Below, piece after piece: positions 20,073 to 30,087 of a DNA stretch of 64,000 bases. A program made the translations under genes and the position numbers. Origin of the DNA: Hyphomicrobiales bacterium (GTDB taxonomy: Bacteria > Pseudomonadota > Alphaproteobacteria > Rhizobiales > Beijerinckiaceae); NCBI GenBank assembly GCA_026400535.1, contig JAPLOU010000048.1:1-64000 (forward strand), read 5' to 3'. Numbering within the stretch: position 1 is the first letter of the stretch; each line of letters starts with the position of its first letter. Below the pieces are notes generated by a model. It was not told the origin of the DNA. It ran no database searches and saw only the letters and a list, made by a program, of their open reading frames with translations.

Positions 20073-20356
20073 GGAGACTCCGCAGGCCGACCCTATAAGT
20101 GGCAGCCGATGGATTGTTTTCAAGACGGCCTTGTGGATCGCCTCAGGCGATTGTGGAGGCCCTGATGCGCTCGTCCGCCGCATCCGCCATGGCCTTCCAT
20201 GCCGCGGCAGGCGTCATCTCGATCACGCATGTCTGAAGCCCGGCGGCACGGGCGCCAAGAGCCGTCCAGCCGAGGCAGGTGGAAGCTGCGCTGGATGATC
20301 ATGGGTCAAGGGCCTTGGCTCCTGACAAAGCCGGTGACTGCTTTTGTGCCAAGGCT

Positions 20357-21118
20357 CTAGCCCCTGCCGACGAAGGGCATCGCGCTGGCCATCACGGTCA
20401 TGAACAGCACGTTCGCTGAGAGTGGCAGGCTGGCCATGTGCAGGACGGCGTCGGCAACGTGCTGCACGTCCATCACCGGTTCGACGCGGGTCGAGCCGTC
20501 AGGCTGGGGTACGCCGGTCGTCATCTTGCGGGCCATGTCCGTCAGGGCATTGCCAATGTCGATCTGGCCGCAGGCGATGTTGTACTTCCGGCCATCAAGC
20601 GAGGTGGCCTTGGTGAGGCCCGTGATCGCGTGCTTGGTCGCGGTGTAGGGCGCGGAGTTGGGGCGCGGTGCATGGGCGGAGACCGAGCCGTTGTTGATGA
20701 TGCGACCGCCCTGCGGCGTCTGCGATTTCATTAGCCTGAACGCCTCCTGCGTGCACAGGAAGGGCCCGGTCAGATTTGTATCGACCACCGCCTTCCATTG
20801 CTCAACGCTCAGGTCTTCGAGCAGCACCCCGCCGGGTGCATTCACGCCGGCATTGTTGAAGATGACATCGAGGCGTCCGAACCGCGCCTTGCAGGCCGCG
20901 AACAGCGCTTTCACAGAGGCTGGGTCGGTGATGTCGCACGGGTGGGCGAGGGCGCTCGCGGCATCAGCGCCTGACAGCCGGATGGTTTCGTCGAGCGCAT
21001 CGGCACGGCGGCCGGTCAGCACAAGCTTGTAGCCGGCCTTGAGAAAAGTCACCGAAACAGCGCGTCCGATTCCCGCGCTTGCGCCAGTCACCAGAGCTAC
21101 CTTGATGTCGTTTGTCAT
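20357..21118 (-). CDS. Short-chain dehydrogenase/reductase
   Basis: [32 protein letters not shown]...[11 protein letters not shown]...[11 protein letters not shown] (YxxxK). Confidence 0.93.
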   Translation of the reverse strand: MTNDIKVALVTGASAGIGRAVSVTFLKAGYKLVLTGRRADALDETIRLSGADAASALAHPCDITDPASVKALFAACKARFGRLDVIFNNAGVNAPGGVLLEDLSVEQWKAVVDTNLTGPFLCTQEAFRLMKSQTPQGGRIINNGSVSAHAPRPNSAPYTATKHAITGLTKATSLDGRKYNIACGQIDIGNALTDMARKMTTGVPQPDGSTRVEPVMDVQHVADAVLHMASLPLSANVLFMTVMASAMPFVGRG

Positions 21119-21500
21119 GTCATTCCCTCCCGTGATGGCGAAACACCTATCAGCGCGAGGCACTTTCGCGAAGGACGCTGCCGCAGTCGCGACGGTGTCG
21201 AACGCAAGCAGACGCCTGCCGCGCGCTCAGGTCTAAGCTGTCTTCCATCAACCTTGGTCAACGTTTCGTCCAGTCCGATCATTCGTCTGATGGTTAATCA
21301 ACACAAACTGTAACCACGATCAGTATCGTGAAAGTCAATATTATACCGTAGATTTTTGTATAATTTAAATCACATTCAATTTACGTATTTTTACGTGAAA
21401 AAAAGTCTTTCCATATCTTGACGGATTGCCGACATGCGCGATTTACATGACGCTCATAACCGCCCCTCATGGCGGCCAACCATTAAGAGGAACCGCTCTC

Positions 21501-22589
21501 ATGAAGCGTCGTCAATTTCTGAAGGGTGCCGCAATCGCCGGCGCTGCCACCACCGTGGCCATGCCGGCCATCGCCCAATCCATGCCAACCTTCAAGTGGC
21601 GTCTGACCTCGGGTTTTCCGAAGTCGCTCGACACAATCTATGGTGCGTCGGAAACGATCGCGAAGTACGTCAAGGAAATGACCGATGGGCGCTTCGAGAT
21701 CCAGCCCTTTGGCGCAGGCGAAATCGTTGGCGGCCTCCAGTCGATCGATGCCGTTTCGGCAGGCACGGTCGAAATGTCGAACACCGCAGTCTACTACAAT
21801 TTCGGCAAGGATCCGGCTTTCGGCATCGCAACGGCCGTGCCGTTCCTGATGTCGAAGCGTGCGCAGGACGCATGGATGATCGACGGCGGCGGCGAGAAGC
21901 TGCTCAACGAATTCCTCGGCAAGCACAATATCGTCGCCTTCGAAGGCGGCAACACCGGCACCCAGATGGGCGGCTGGTGGCGCAAGGAAATCCGTTCGCT
22001 CGAGGATCTCAAGGGCGTCAAGATGCGCATCGGCGGCTCCGGCGGCGCGGTGATCGCACGTCTGGGCGTTGTCGCCCAGCAGATTGCCGGTGGCGACATC
22101 TATCCGGCGCTTGAGCGTGGCACGATCGATGCCGCCGAGTGGGTTGGCGCCTATGATGACGAAAAGCTTGGCTTCAACAAGGTCGCGCGCTTCTTCTACT
22201 ACCCGGGCTGGTGGGAGGGCGGCGCGGTGCTGCACACCCTCGTCAACACCGCCAAGTGGAACGAACTTCCAAAGCATTACCAGGCGATCCTGCGCGGTGC
22301 CTCGGCCTATGCCAACACCGAAATGTCGGCCAAGTATGACGCCCGCAATCCGGCGGCGCTGAAGCGGCTGATTGCCGCCGGCACGCAACTGCGGGCCTTC
22401 CCGCAGGACGTTATGGACGGCGCTTTCAAGGCGTCGCAGGAGCTTTATGCCGAAATCAGCGGCCGCAACGCCGATTTCAAGAAGCTTTATGACGCGGCTG
22501 TCGCTTTCCGCAACGACTTCTACCTCTACAACCAGATTGCGGACTTCTCCTTCGACAGCTACATGATCCGCGCGCGCAGCCGCGCCTGA
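21501..22589 (+). CDS. TRAP transporter solute-binding subunit (DctP family)
   Basis: Tat-like MKRRQFLKGAAIAGAATTVAMPAIAQ, then FKWRLTSGFPKSLDTIYGASETIAKYVKEMTDGRFEIQPFGAGEIVGG. Confidence 0.93.
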   Translation: MKRRQFLKGAAIAGAATTVAMPAIAQSMPTFKWRLTSGFPKSLDTIYGASETIAKYVKEMTDGRFEIQPFGAGEIVGGLQSIDAVSAGTVEMSNTAVYYNFGKDPAFGIATAVPFLMSKRAQDAWMIDGGGEKLLNEFLGKHNIVAFEGGNTGTQMGGWWRKEIRSLEDLKGVKMRIGGSGGAVIARLGVVAQQIAGGDIYPALERGTIDAAEWVGAYDDEKLGFNKVARFFYYPGWWEGGAVLHTLVNTAKWNELPKHYQAILRGASAYANTEMSAKYDARNPAALKRLIAAGTQLRAFPQDVMDGAFKASQELYAEISGRNADFKKLYDAAVAFRNDFYLYNQIADFSFDSYMIRARSRA

Positions 22590-22616
22590 TCCGCCGTCAG
22601 GAACTGACACAAGCGG

Positions 22617-22655
22617 GGACCGCTGCGCGCTCCTGCGCGGCGGTCCTTCTTCCTT
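22617..22655 (+). terminator. Hairpin with pyrimidine tail between TRAP SBP and small permease genes
   Basis: GGACCGCTGCGC-gctcct-GCGCGGCGGTCC followed by TTCTTCCTT. Confidence 0.7.
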
Positions 22656-22769
22656 GAGGGGCGGGTCGGAGCCTCAGGCGCTCGCGGGCGCAGGACTGTG
22701 CCAGGTGCCGATCACGCACAACCGGGCCTGCATGTGACAGGCCCAACCGGAACAGGGACTGACCAGACC

Positions 22770-23372
22770 ATGGATGGATTGCTTTCGTTCTCGCGCATTG
22801 TAGACACCATCAACGAGCGGCTTGGCAAGGCGACGGCCTGGCTCGTGCTGGCTGCCGTTGTTGTCTCCGCCGGCAACGCCACCGTACGCAAGGCGTTCAA
22901 CTGGTCGTCCAACGGCCTGCTCGAAGCGCAATGGTATCTGTTCGGGGTCGTGTTCATGATCGGCGCCGCCTGGACCATGAAAGCCAATGAGCATGTCCGT
23001 GTCGATGTCGTGTCCTCGCGTCTGTCGAAGGTCGTCCGTGACCGGATCGAGTTGTTCGGGCTGATCGTGTTCTTTTTCCCGTTCGCACTCGTGCACCTGT
23101 ACTATTCCTACCCATTCTTCATGACCTCCTTCCGTACCCAGGAGTGGTCAACCAATGCGGGCGGCCTGATCATCTGGCCTGCGAAGTTCATGGTGCTGTT
23201 CGGCTTTTTCCTGCTCACCCTGCAGGGCGTCTCCGAATTGATCAAACGCGTCGCGGTCATGCGGGGCATTATCCGCGAGAAGGACGAGATGAAGGCGCAT
23301 GTCGCCGACAATCCCGAACTGGCAAGGATTGTTGATCCGGCGGGCGTGCAAGCGCCCGGAACCAAGCACTGA
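22770..23372 (+). CDS. TRAP transporter small permease subunit (DctQ family)
   Basis: RIVDTINERLGKATAWLVLAAVVVSAGNATVRKAFNWSSNGLLEAQWYLFGVVFMIGAAWTMKANEHVRVD. Confidence 0.92.
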   Translation: MDGLLSFSRIVDTINERLGKATAWLVLAAVVVSAGNATVRKAFNWSSNGLLEAQWYLFGVVFMIGAAWTMKANEHVRVDVVSSRLSKVVRDRIELFGLIVFFFPFALVHLYYSYPFFMTSFRTQEWSTNAGGLIIWPAKFMVLFGFFLLTLQGVSELIKRVAVMRGIIREKDEMKAHVADNPELARIVDPAGVQAPGTKH

Positions 23373-23418
23373 GCCCTCGGCTCCCATTCCAGACCAGACG
23401 CCCGGGGGGCCGACTTCC

Positions 23419-25062
23419 ATGACACAACTGATCATCTACTATCTCGCGCCGATCATGTTCGGCTCGCTGATCTTCTTCCTGCTGCTGGGCTTCCCTGTGG
23501 CGTTCACGCTGTCGGCGTGTGGCTTGATCTTTGGCTTTATCGGCATCGAGCTTGGGCTGTTCACACCCAACTTCCTTCAAGCATTGCCCGAACGTGTCTT
23601 CGGCATCATGTCGAACGAAACGCTGCTCGCGATCCCGTTCTTTACCTTCATGGGGTTGATCCTCGAGCGCTCGCGCATGGCCGAGGATCTGCTCGACACC
23701 ATCGGACAGCTGTTTGGCACCGTGCGCGGCGGGCTGGCCTATGCGGTGATTTTTGTTGGCGCGCTGATGGCGGCCACCACCGGCGTCGTTGCCGCAGCCG
23801 TGATCTCGATGGGCCTGATCTCGTTGCCGATCATGCTGCGCTATGGCTATGATCGGCAACTGGCGACCGGCGTCATCATGGCGTCCGGCACGCTGGCGCA
23901 GATCATTCCGCCATCGCTGGTGCTGATCGTTCTGGCGGACGTGCTCGGCAAGTCGGTTGGCGATTTCTATCAGGGCGCGATCATTCCGGGTCTCATGCTG
24001 ACGGCCTGCTACGCGATCTATGTGTTCGTGCTGACGCTCATCAACCCGAAGGCCGGCCCGCCACTGCCCCCAGAGGCGCGCACTCTTGGCGCAGGCGTGA
24101 CCTCGCTGTTCGTCATGATCGGCGTGTCGGTGCTCGTCGGCATCGTCGCGACCATGCTTTTCAAGCCCATTGTCGAGCAGGCACCTGAGGTGTACGGCGC
24201 TTCGGCGGGCGTGATCTTTGCGCTGGCCGTCGCGATTGCCAACAAGCGGTTCAAACTCAAGGTCCTGTCCTATCTGGCTGAAAAGGTCATCATGGTCCTG
24301 GTGCCGCCGCTGGCGCTGATTTTCCTCGTGCTGGGAACGATCTTCATCGGTCTCGCCACGCCGACCGAAGGCGGCGCGATGGGCGCGGTCGGAGCGCTGG
24401 CGCTGGCGGCGATGAATGGCCGCCTCAGTCTCGTGCTCATCAGGCAGGCCTGCGAATCGACGCTGAAGCTCTCGGCTTTCGTCATCTTCATCCTGATCGG
24501 CGCGCGTGTGTTCGCACTGACCTTCTACGGCATCAACGGGCATGTCTGGGTGAAGGAACTGATGCTGTCTCTGCCGGGCGGAGCCGTCGGCTTCATCGTG
24601 TTCACCAACATCGTGGTGTTCATCCTCGGCTGCTTCATCGACTTCTTCGAAATCGCCTTCATCCTGATGCCGCTGCTGGTGGCGCCGGCGGAGGCTCTGA
24701 AGATCGACATCGTCTGGTTCGGCGTTCTGATGGCGATGAACATGCAGACAAGCTTCCTGACACCGCCCTTCGGCTTTGCGCTGTTCTATCTCCGGAGCGT
24801 TGCGCCGAGGCTGGCCTACGCCGACAAGGTTACCGGCAAGACCATCGAGGGCGTCGAGACGACCACGCTGTACAAGGGCGTGATTCCGTTCATCCTGCTC
24901 CAGATCCTGATGGTGCTTGTGGTCTATTTCTGGCCCGATCTGGTGCTGCACTACAGGGATGCGCTCGTGCAGATTGATCCTGCGGAGGTGCAGAAGCAAC
25001 TCGACAGTATCCAGATCCCTGGTCTCGGCGGCCCGGCAGACATGCCGCCACCACGGTTCTGA
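23419..25062 (+). CDS. TRAP transporter large permease subunit (DctM family)
   Basis: MTQLIIYYLAPIMFGSLIFFLLLGFPVAFTLSACGL...LIPPSLVLIVLADVLG-like and FLTPPFGFALFYLRSVAP segments. Confidence 0.94.
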   Translation: MTQLIIYYLAPIMFGSLIFFLLLGFPVAFTLSACGLIFGFIGIELGLFTPNFLQALPERVFGIMSNETLLAIPFFTFMGLILERSRMAEDLLDTIGQLFGTVRGGLAYAVIFVGALMAATTGVVAAAVISMGLISLPIMLRYGYDRQLATGVIMASGTLAQIIPPSLVLIVLADVLGKSVGDFYQGAIIPGLMLTACYAIYVFVLTLINPKAGPPLPPEARTLGAGVTSLFVMIGVSVLVGIVATMLFKPIVEQAPEVYGASAGVIFALAVAIANKRFKLKVLSYLAEKVIMVLVPPLALIFLVLGTIFIGLATPTEGGAMGAVGALALAAMNGRLSLVLIRQACESTLKLSAFVIFILIGARVFALTFYGINGHVWVKELMLSLPGGAVGFIVFTNIVVFILGCFIDFFEIAFILMPLLVAPAEALKIDIVWFGVLMAMNMQTSFLTPPFGFALFYLRSVAPRLAYADKVTGKTIEGVETTTLYKGVIPFILLQILMVLVVYFWPDLVLHYRDALVQIDPAEVQKQLDSIQIPGLGGPADMPPPRF

Positions 25063-25092
25063 TCCAATTTGCCTTGCGCCGCAAGCGTACAC

Positions 25093-25118
25093 GGCGGCTC
25101 CTTGGAGCCGCCTTCTTT
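25093..25118 (+). terminator. Rho-independent terminator after the TRAP operon
   Basis: GGCGGCTCCTTGGAGCCGCC followed by TTCTTT. Confidence 0.8.
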
Positions 25119-25169
25119 GTGTTGCCGCGGGGCATCGGGCAAGCCTGATGGGGCAGGTTGGGAGGATGG

Positions 25170-25199
25170 GCCAAAAGGAAAGCCGCCATGGCGGCTTTC
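25170..25199 (-). terminator. Terminator of the BMP-type ABC operon (22-bp perfect palindrome)
   Basis: GAAAGCCGCCATGGCGGCTTTC (25178-25199); on the minus strand the stem is followed by TTTCCTTTT. Confidence 0.75.
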
Positions 25200-25222
25200 A
25201 TGATCAGGCCTGAGCCCGTGCT

Positions 25223-26305
25223 TCAGCTTGGCAGCGCCACGTCGATGCCGCGGTAGAAATAGTTCATGGCGCGGATCTGGTCGTCGGTTGCGCGACCGCC
25301 GGCGGGAACCGCGACAGTTCCGTCAGCGCGGGTGATCGGACCATCGAAGGGGTGGAGGCGGCCGGTGGCAATCGCATCGCGGATACGCTCGGCTTCGGAA
25401 ACGTCCTCCGGCGACATGTTGGTGAAGGGCGCGAGGCGGAACATGCCCGAATTGAGCCCGCCCCAGACATCGCCCGGCTGCCATGTGCCGGCGATGACCG
25501 CTTTTGCGCGTTCGACGTAGTAGTCGCCCCAGTTGTTGACGCTGGACGTGAGGTGGGCTCTCGGTGCGAAGCGCGTCATGTCGGACGCTTGGCCGAAGCC
25601 GAAGACGCCGCGTTCGTTGGCGAGTTGAAGCGGCGCCGGGCTATCAGTGTGGGCGCAGATCACGTCGCAACCCTGGTCGATCAGGGCGCGGGCGGCGTCG
25701 GCCTCGCGGCCGGGGTTGAACCAGGCGTTGGCCCAGACCACGCGTATCTTCATCGAGGGATCGACCGACCACGCTCCGCGCATGACGGTGTTGATGGCAT
25801 GCACCACTTCGGGAACCGGGAAGGCGGCGATGTAGCCGATGGTCTTGGTCTTCGACTTGCGCGCTGCGATCACCCCCTGCACGTAGCGGCCTTCATAGAA
25901 GCGCGCATTGTACAGCGAGACGTTCGGGGCAGTCTGTGTGCCGGTCGCGCTCTCGAAGAAGACATTCGGCAGCGTCGGCGCGACACGCATCGTGGGCTGG
26001 AAGAAGGAGAACGAGGTGGTGAAGATCAGTCGGTGGCCCTGACGCGCCAACTGGGTGGCGACCCGCTCCATGTCGTTGGTCGCGACCGCCTCGACGGCGG
26101 TTGTCTTGACGGCGGCGCCCATGACCTCCTCAAGGCGCTTGCGACCGACATCATGCATGGTGGACCAGCCGAAGTCGCCGACCGGGCCGACGTAGATGAA
26201 GCCAACCTGCAACGGGTTGGCCTGGGCGAAGGCTGGCTGGCCGAGCGTGGCGGCACCAGCAAGGGCGGTTGCACCCTGAAGGATTTGGCGGCGGTTGATC
26301 TGCAT
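25223..26305 (-). CDS. BMP-family ABC transporter substrate-binding protein
   Basis: MQINRRQILQGATALAGAATLGQPAFAQANPLQVGFIYVGPVGDFGWSTMHDVGRKRLEE. Confidence 0.93.
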   Translation of the reverse strand: MQINRRQILQGATALAGAATLGQPAFAQANPLQVGFIYVGPVGDFGWSTMHDVGRKRLEEVMGAAVKTTAVEAVATNDMERVATQLARQGHRLIFTTSFSFFQPTMRVAPTLPNVFFESATGTQTAPNVSLYNARFYEGRYVQGVIAARKSKTKTIGYIAAFPVPEVVHAINTVMRGAWSVDPSMKIRVVWANAWFNPGREADAARALIDQGCDVICAHTDSPAPLQLANERGVFGFGQASDMTRFAPRAHLTSSVNNWGDYYVERAKAVIAGTWQPGDVWGGLNSGMFRLAPFTNMSPEDVSEAERIRDAIATGRLHPFDGPITRADGTVAVPAGGRATDDQIRAMNYFYRGIDVALPS

Positions 26306-26377
26306 AATTCCACTCCGGTTTTACGTAATAGTACGGATCAATCAGGCAAGAACTATGCCTGCGAAGACAAAGGTCAA

Positions 26378-27295
26378 CTAGCGATCAGGAACAAAAGGCG
26401 TGCCGAGCGATGCCGGCGCTGTCTTCTGGCCGCCCCGACGGCGCATGATGATGACGAGCGCAAGGATCGTCACCAGATAAGGCAGGGCCGCCATGAACTG
26501 CGACGGGACTTTTACGCCAGCGCCCTGGGCGTGAAGCTGCAGGATTGTGATGCCGCCGAAAAGATACGCGCCAGCCAGGACCCGCCACGGACGCCACGAG
26601 GCGAAGACAACGATGGCAAGCGCGATCCAGCCGCGGCCTGCGGTCATGCCCGGTGACCAGAAGGGCGTGTAGACAAGGCTGAGATAGGCCCCAGCCAGCC
26701 CGGCGCAGCCCCCCCCGAACAGGATCGCCAGAAGCCGGATCTTCAGAACGGGATAACCCAGCGCGTGGGCCGAGGCGTGGTTTTCGCCGCAGGCGCGCAG
26801 GACAAGCCCGGGCTTGCTGCGGGCCAGAAACCACCATACGCCGATCACGAGCGCGAAGGAGGCATAGACGAACGGGTCCTGCCCGAACAGCGCCTTGCCG
26901 ATGACGGGGATGTCGGTCAGCCCTGGCAGATAAAGCTTCGCCATCTGATCGCGCTTGGCGCCGACGAAGGGCGCGCCGATGACGCCGGAGAGACCCAGGC
27001 CGAAAATACTGAGCGCGAGCCCCGACGCAACCTGATTGGCCGCGAGACCAAGCGTCAGGACCGCGAAGATCAGCGACATGGCCATGCCGGCGAGGATGGC
27101 GGCCAGCACGCCGACATAGGAGTTGCCGCTGAGGATCGCAGCGGCGAAGCCGCAGGCGGCCCCCATGATCATCATGCCTTCCATGCCGAGGTTGAGAACG
27201 CCGGAGCGCTCGCAGACGAGCTGTCCGATGGCCCCGATCAGGAGCGGGGTCGAGGCCGTGATGATGGTAAGCAGGATCGCTTCGAACATCGTCAT
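26378..27295 (-). CDS. ABC transporter permease (BMP/nucleoside type)
   Basis: LLIGAIGQLVCERSGVLNLGMEGMMIMGAACGFAAA. Confidence 0.93.
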   Translation of the reverse strand: MTMFEAILLTIITASTPLLIGAIGQLVCERSGVLNLGMEGMMIMGAACGFAAAILSGNSYVGVLAAILAGMAMSLIFAVLTLGLAANQVASGLALSIFGLGLSGVIGAPFVGAKRDQMAKLYLPGLTDIPVIGKALFGQDPFVYASFALVIGVWWFLARSKPGLVLRACGENHASAHALGYPVLKIRLLAILFGGGCAGLAGAYLSLVYTPFWSPGMTAGRGWIALAIVVFASWRPWRVLAGAYLFGGITILQLHAQGAGVKVPSQFMAALPYLVTILALVIIMRRRGGQKTAPASLGTPFVPDR

Positions 27296-28374
27296 GCGGC
27301 GGCTCCGCCGGTGCGGACGCGCTCAAACCGGTAATTGAGGACTGCATCGCATGCGAGCACATAGAACAACAGCATGCCCTGAAACACCCGCGTGACGTCG
27401 AGCGGCAGGCGCAGCGATATCTGGGCGTTCTCGCCGCCGATGAAGGTGATGGCCAGCACGACGGCGGCGATGAGGCAGCCGATCGGGTTGAGCCGGCCCA
27501 AAAAGGCCACGATGATGGCCGTAAAGCCGTAACCGGGCGAGACCGAGGGCTGCAAATGACCCATGGTTCCGGAAACCTCGATGATGCCGGCGAGGCCGGC
27601 CAGTGCGCCCGATATGGCGAAGACAGTCCAGGTCAGGCGCTTTTCATCGAAACCCGCAAAGCATGCCGCGCGCGGGGCTGCGCCGACCAGCCGGATTTCG
27701 AAGCCCTTCAGCGTCCGCGCCATCATGATCGCAGCAATCACGACGACGATGATGGCGATTGGCGTGCCGAGGTTGATCCGGCCGTCCGCCATCAGACGCA
27801 TGACCTGCGCGTCCTTGTCAAACATCACCGATTGCGGGAAGTTGAAGCCCTTGGGGTCCCGCCATGGCCCGCGCACGAGCCAGTCGAGCAGCAGTTCCGC
27901 CACATAGACCAGCATCAGGCTGGTCAGGATCTCGTTGACGGCGAGACGCGTCTTGAGGATCGCGGGGATCATGCCAAGGGCTGCGCCGCCGAGCATGCCC
28001 GCCAGCATCATGGCCGGAAACACCCAGGGGTCATTGGCGGCGCCATGGGTGGCGATCGCGACCCAGCCACCGAAGATCGCGCCCATCACGAACTGGCCTT
28101 CGGCTCCGATGTTCCAGTTGTTCGAGAGATAGCACAGCGACAGGCCGACCGAGATCAGGATCAAGGGCGTTGCCTTGACCGCCAGTTCCTGCAGGGCCCA
28201 GCCATCTGAAATCGGTGAGATGAAGTAGACGCCCAGCGCCTTGAGCGGATCAAGCCCGAGCAGCGCAAACATGACGGCGCCGGACAGCAGCGTCAGCGCA
28301 ACCGCGACAAGCGGTGAGACAAGCACCATCCAGGCGGGGGCATCATCGCGACGGGTCAGCACAAGCCGCATCAT
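27292..28374 (-). CDS. ABC transporter permease (BMP/nucleoside type)
   Basis: ATPLILISVGLSLCYLSNNWNIGAEGQFVMGAIFGGW; start overlaps upstream ATPase stop. Confidence 0.93.
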   Translation of the reverse strand: MMRLVLTRRDDAPAWMVLVSPLVAVALTLLSGAVMFALLGLDPLKALGVYFISPISDGWALQELAVKATPLILISVGLSLCYLSNNWNIGAEGQFVMGAIFGGWVAIATHGAANDPWVFPAMMLAGMLGGAALGMIPAILKTRLAVNEILTSLMLVYVAELLLDWLVRGPWRDPKGFNFPQSVMFDKDAQVMRLMADGRINLGTPIAIIVVVIAAIMMARTLKGFEIRLVGAAPRAACFAGFDEKRLTWTVFAISGALAGLAGIIEVSGTMGHLQPSVSPGYGFTAIIVAFLGRLNPIGCLIAAVVLAITFIGGENAQISLRLPLDVTRVFQGMLLFYVLACDAVLNYRFERVRTGGAAA

Positions 28375-29909
28375 GCTGCTTGATCCACAATGTTGGCTGA
28401 AAAGCCACCCCCGCCCATCAGCAGGCCGACCGCCTCGCGTCTGAGCCCCTCGGTATCCAGTGGCGCCGAAATCCGGCCATGGAAAATCACGGCCATCCGG
28501 TCCGCGATCTCGAACAGCTCATCGAGGTCCTGGCTGATGACAAGCACGGCGGCCCCGGACCGCGACAGGTCGATCAGTGCCTGCCGGATCAGGGACGCGG
28601 CGCCAGCATCCACGCCCCATGTCGGCTGCGAGACGATCAGAAGCCGCGGGTTGCGCAGGATCTCACGCCCGACGATGAACTTCTGCAGATTGCCACCGGA
28701 CAGTGCCTTCGCTTCGGGATCGCGCGGCCCCTTGCGCACATCGAAGGCCTTGACGATACGGTCGACCCAGGCGCGTGTGGCGGCCCTGTCGATCATACCG
28801 CGCCGGACAAAGCCGTTGGTGGCATGGCCCGAAGCCAGGGCGTTGTCCGACAGGCGGAATGACGGGGCGGTGGCATGGCCGAGCCGCTCCTCCGGCACGA
28901 AGGCTCCGCCCATGAGACGGCGTGCATTGATCCCGAGCTGGCCTGTGGCTACGCCGTCGATGCGGATTGTCCCGGCCGTTTCCGCCAGCATCTCGCCGGA
29001 GAGGGCTGCGAACAACTCGTCCTGCCCATTGCCGGCCACGCCGGCAATGCCGAAGACCTCCCCGGCCCTGACCTCGAAGCCTATGTCGCGCAGGCTCGTG
29101 CCATGCGGATCCGGCGATCGCAGCGAGAGGCCGCCAACGGCAAGGCGGACCTCGCCAGCCATGACGAGCCTGTCATGGCGTGCCGGCGCGACCTTGCTGC
29201 CAACCATCATTTCGGCAAGCGAGGCCGCGCTTTCCTGCCGCGGATCGCAGCTGCCGACAACCTTGCCATGGCGCAAGATGGTGGCGCGCTCGCAGATGTG
29301 CCGCACCTCTTCGAGCTTGTGGGAGATATAGAGCACGGAGCACCCTTCGGCCTTCACGCGCTCCAGCGTGGCAAACAGCCCTTCGCACTCCTGTGGCGTC
29401 AGGACCGAGGTCGGCTCGTCAAGGATCAGCAGCCTTGGGTCTTGCATCAGGCAGCGCACGATCTCGATGCGCTGTCGCTCGCCGACCGACAGGCGCCAGA
29501 CCTCGCGGCCGGGCTCGAGCGGCAGGCCATAGGCGCGTGACACCTCTGCCAGCCGGGCGGCGACCCTGGTCACCGGTTCATCGCCATTGAGCGCGAGCGC
29601 CACGTTCTCGGCAACGGTCAGCGCATCGAACAGCGAAAAGTGCTGGAAGACCATGCCGATGCCGCGCTGGCGGGCCTCTGCCGGGTTGTGCAGGCTGAAC
29701 GGAGCGCCCTGCCAGAGCAGGGTTCCCTCGGTTGGCTGCAGAAGGCCGTAGAGAATCTTGACCAGCGTCGACTTGCCGGCCCCGTTTTCGCCGAGCAACG
29801 CGTGAACTTCACACTCGGCGACCGAGAGGTCGACATGATCATTCGCCAGCAACGCGCCGAAGCGTTTGACGATGGCTCTGGCCTCTATCAGCGGCGGCGC
29901 GGAAAGCAT
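28371..29909 (-). CDS. ABC transporter ATP-binding protein with two nucleotide-binding domains (BMP/nucleoside type)
   Basis: MLSAPPLIEARAIVKRFGALLANDHVDLSV..., Walker A GENGAGKSTLVKILYG, signature LSVGERQRIEIVRCL, LSGGNLQKFIVGREI. Confidence 0.93.
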   Translation of the reverse strand: MLSAPPLIEARAIVKRFGALLANDHVDLSVAECEVHALLGENGAGKSTLVKILYGLLQPTEGTLLWQGAPFSLHNPAEARQRGIGMVFQHFSLFDALTVAENVALALNGDEPVTRVAARLAEVSRAYGLPLEPGREVWRLSVGERQRIEIVRCLMQDPRLLILDEPTSVLTPQECEGLFATLERVKAEGCSVLYISHKLEEVRHICERATILRHGKVVGSCDPRQESAASLAEMMVGSKVAPARHDRLVMAGEVRLAVGGLSLRSPDPHGTSLRDIGFEVRAGEVFGIAGVAGNGQDELFAALSGEMLAETAGTIRIDGVATGQLGINARRLMGGAFVPEERLGHATAPSFRLSDNALASGHATNGFVRRGMIDRAATRAWVDRIVKAFDVRKGPRDPEAKALSGGNLQKFIVGREILRNPRLLIVSQPTWGVDAGAASLIRQALIDLSRSGAAVLVISQDLDELFEIADRMAVIFHGRISAPLDTEGLRREAVGLLMGGGGFSANIVDQAA

Positions 29910-30087
29910 GGGCGGAGAGGGCCTTGATGACGTGCAAACGGTGTTCGCCTCCACTTCTGCATGAAGTGTGCCCATGTGAAAGGTCCCGGTCGCCAGCATC
30001 AACACCTTGCTGCAGCCAAAGCAGTTTGACAGGGGGGCGGGTTCCGCTCTAACGCCGCTCGAGATTGCCTGAAGGACCGGTCCCATC

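Noticed and set aside
23269-25092. 607-aa minus-strand ORF opposite the TRAP large permease
   Set aside because: His/Gln/Asp/Arg-rich shadow of a membrane-protein gene; no recognisable domain
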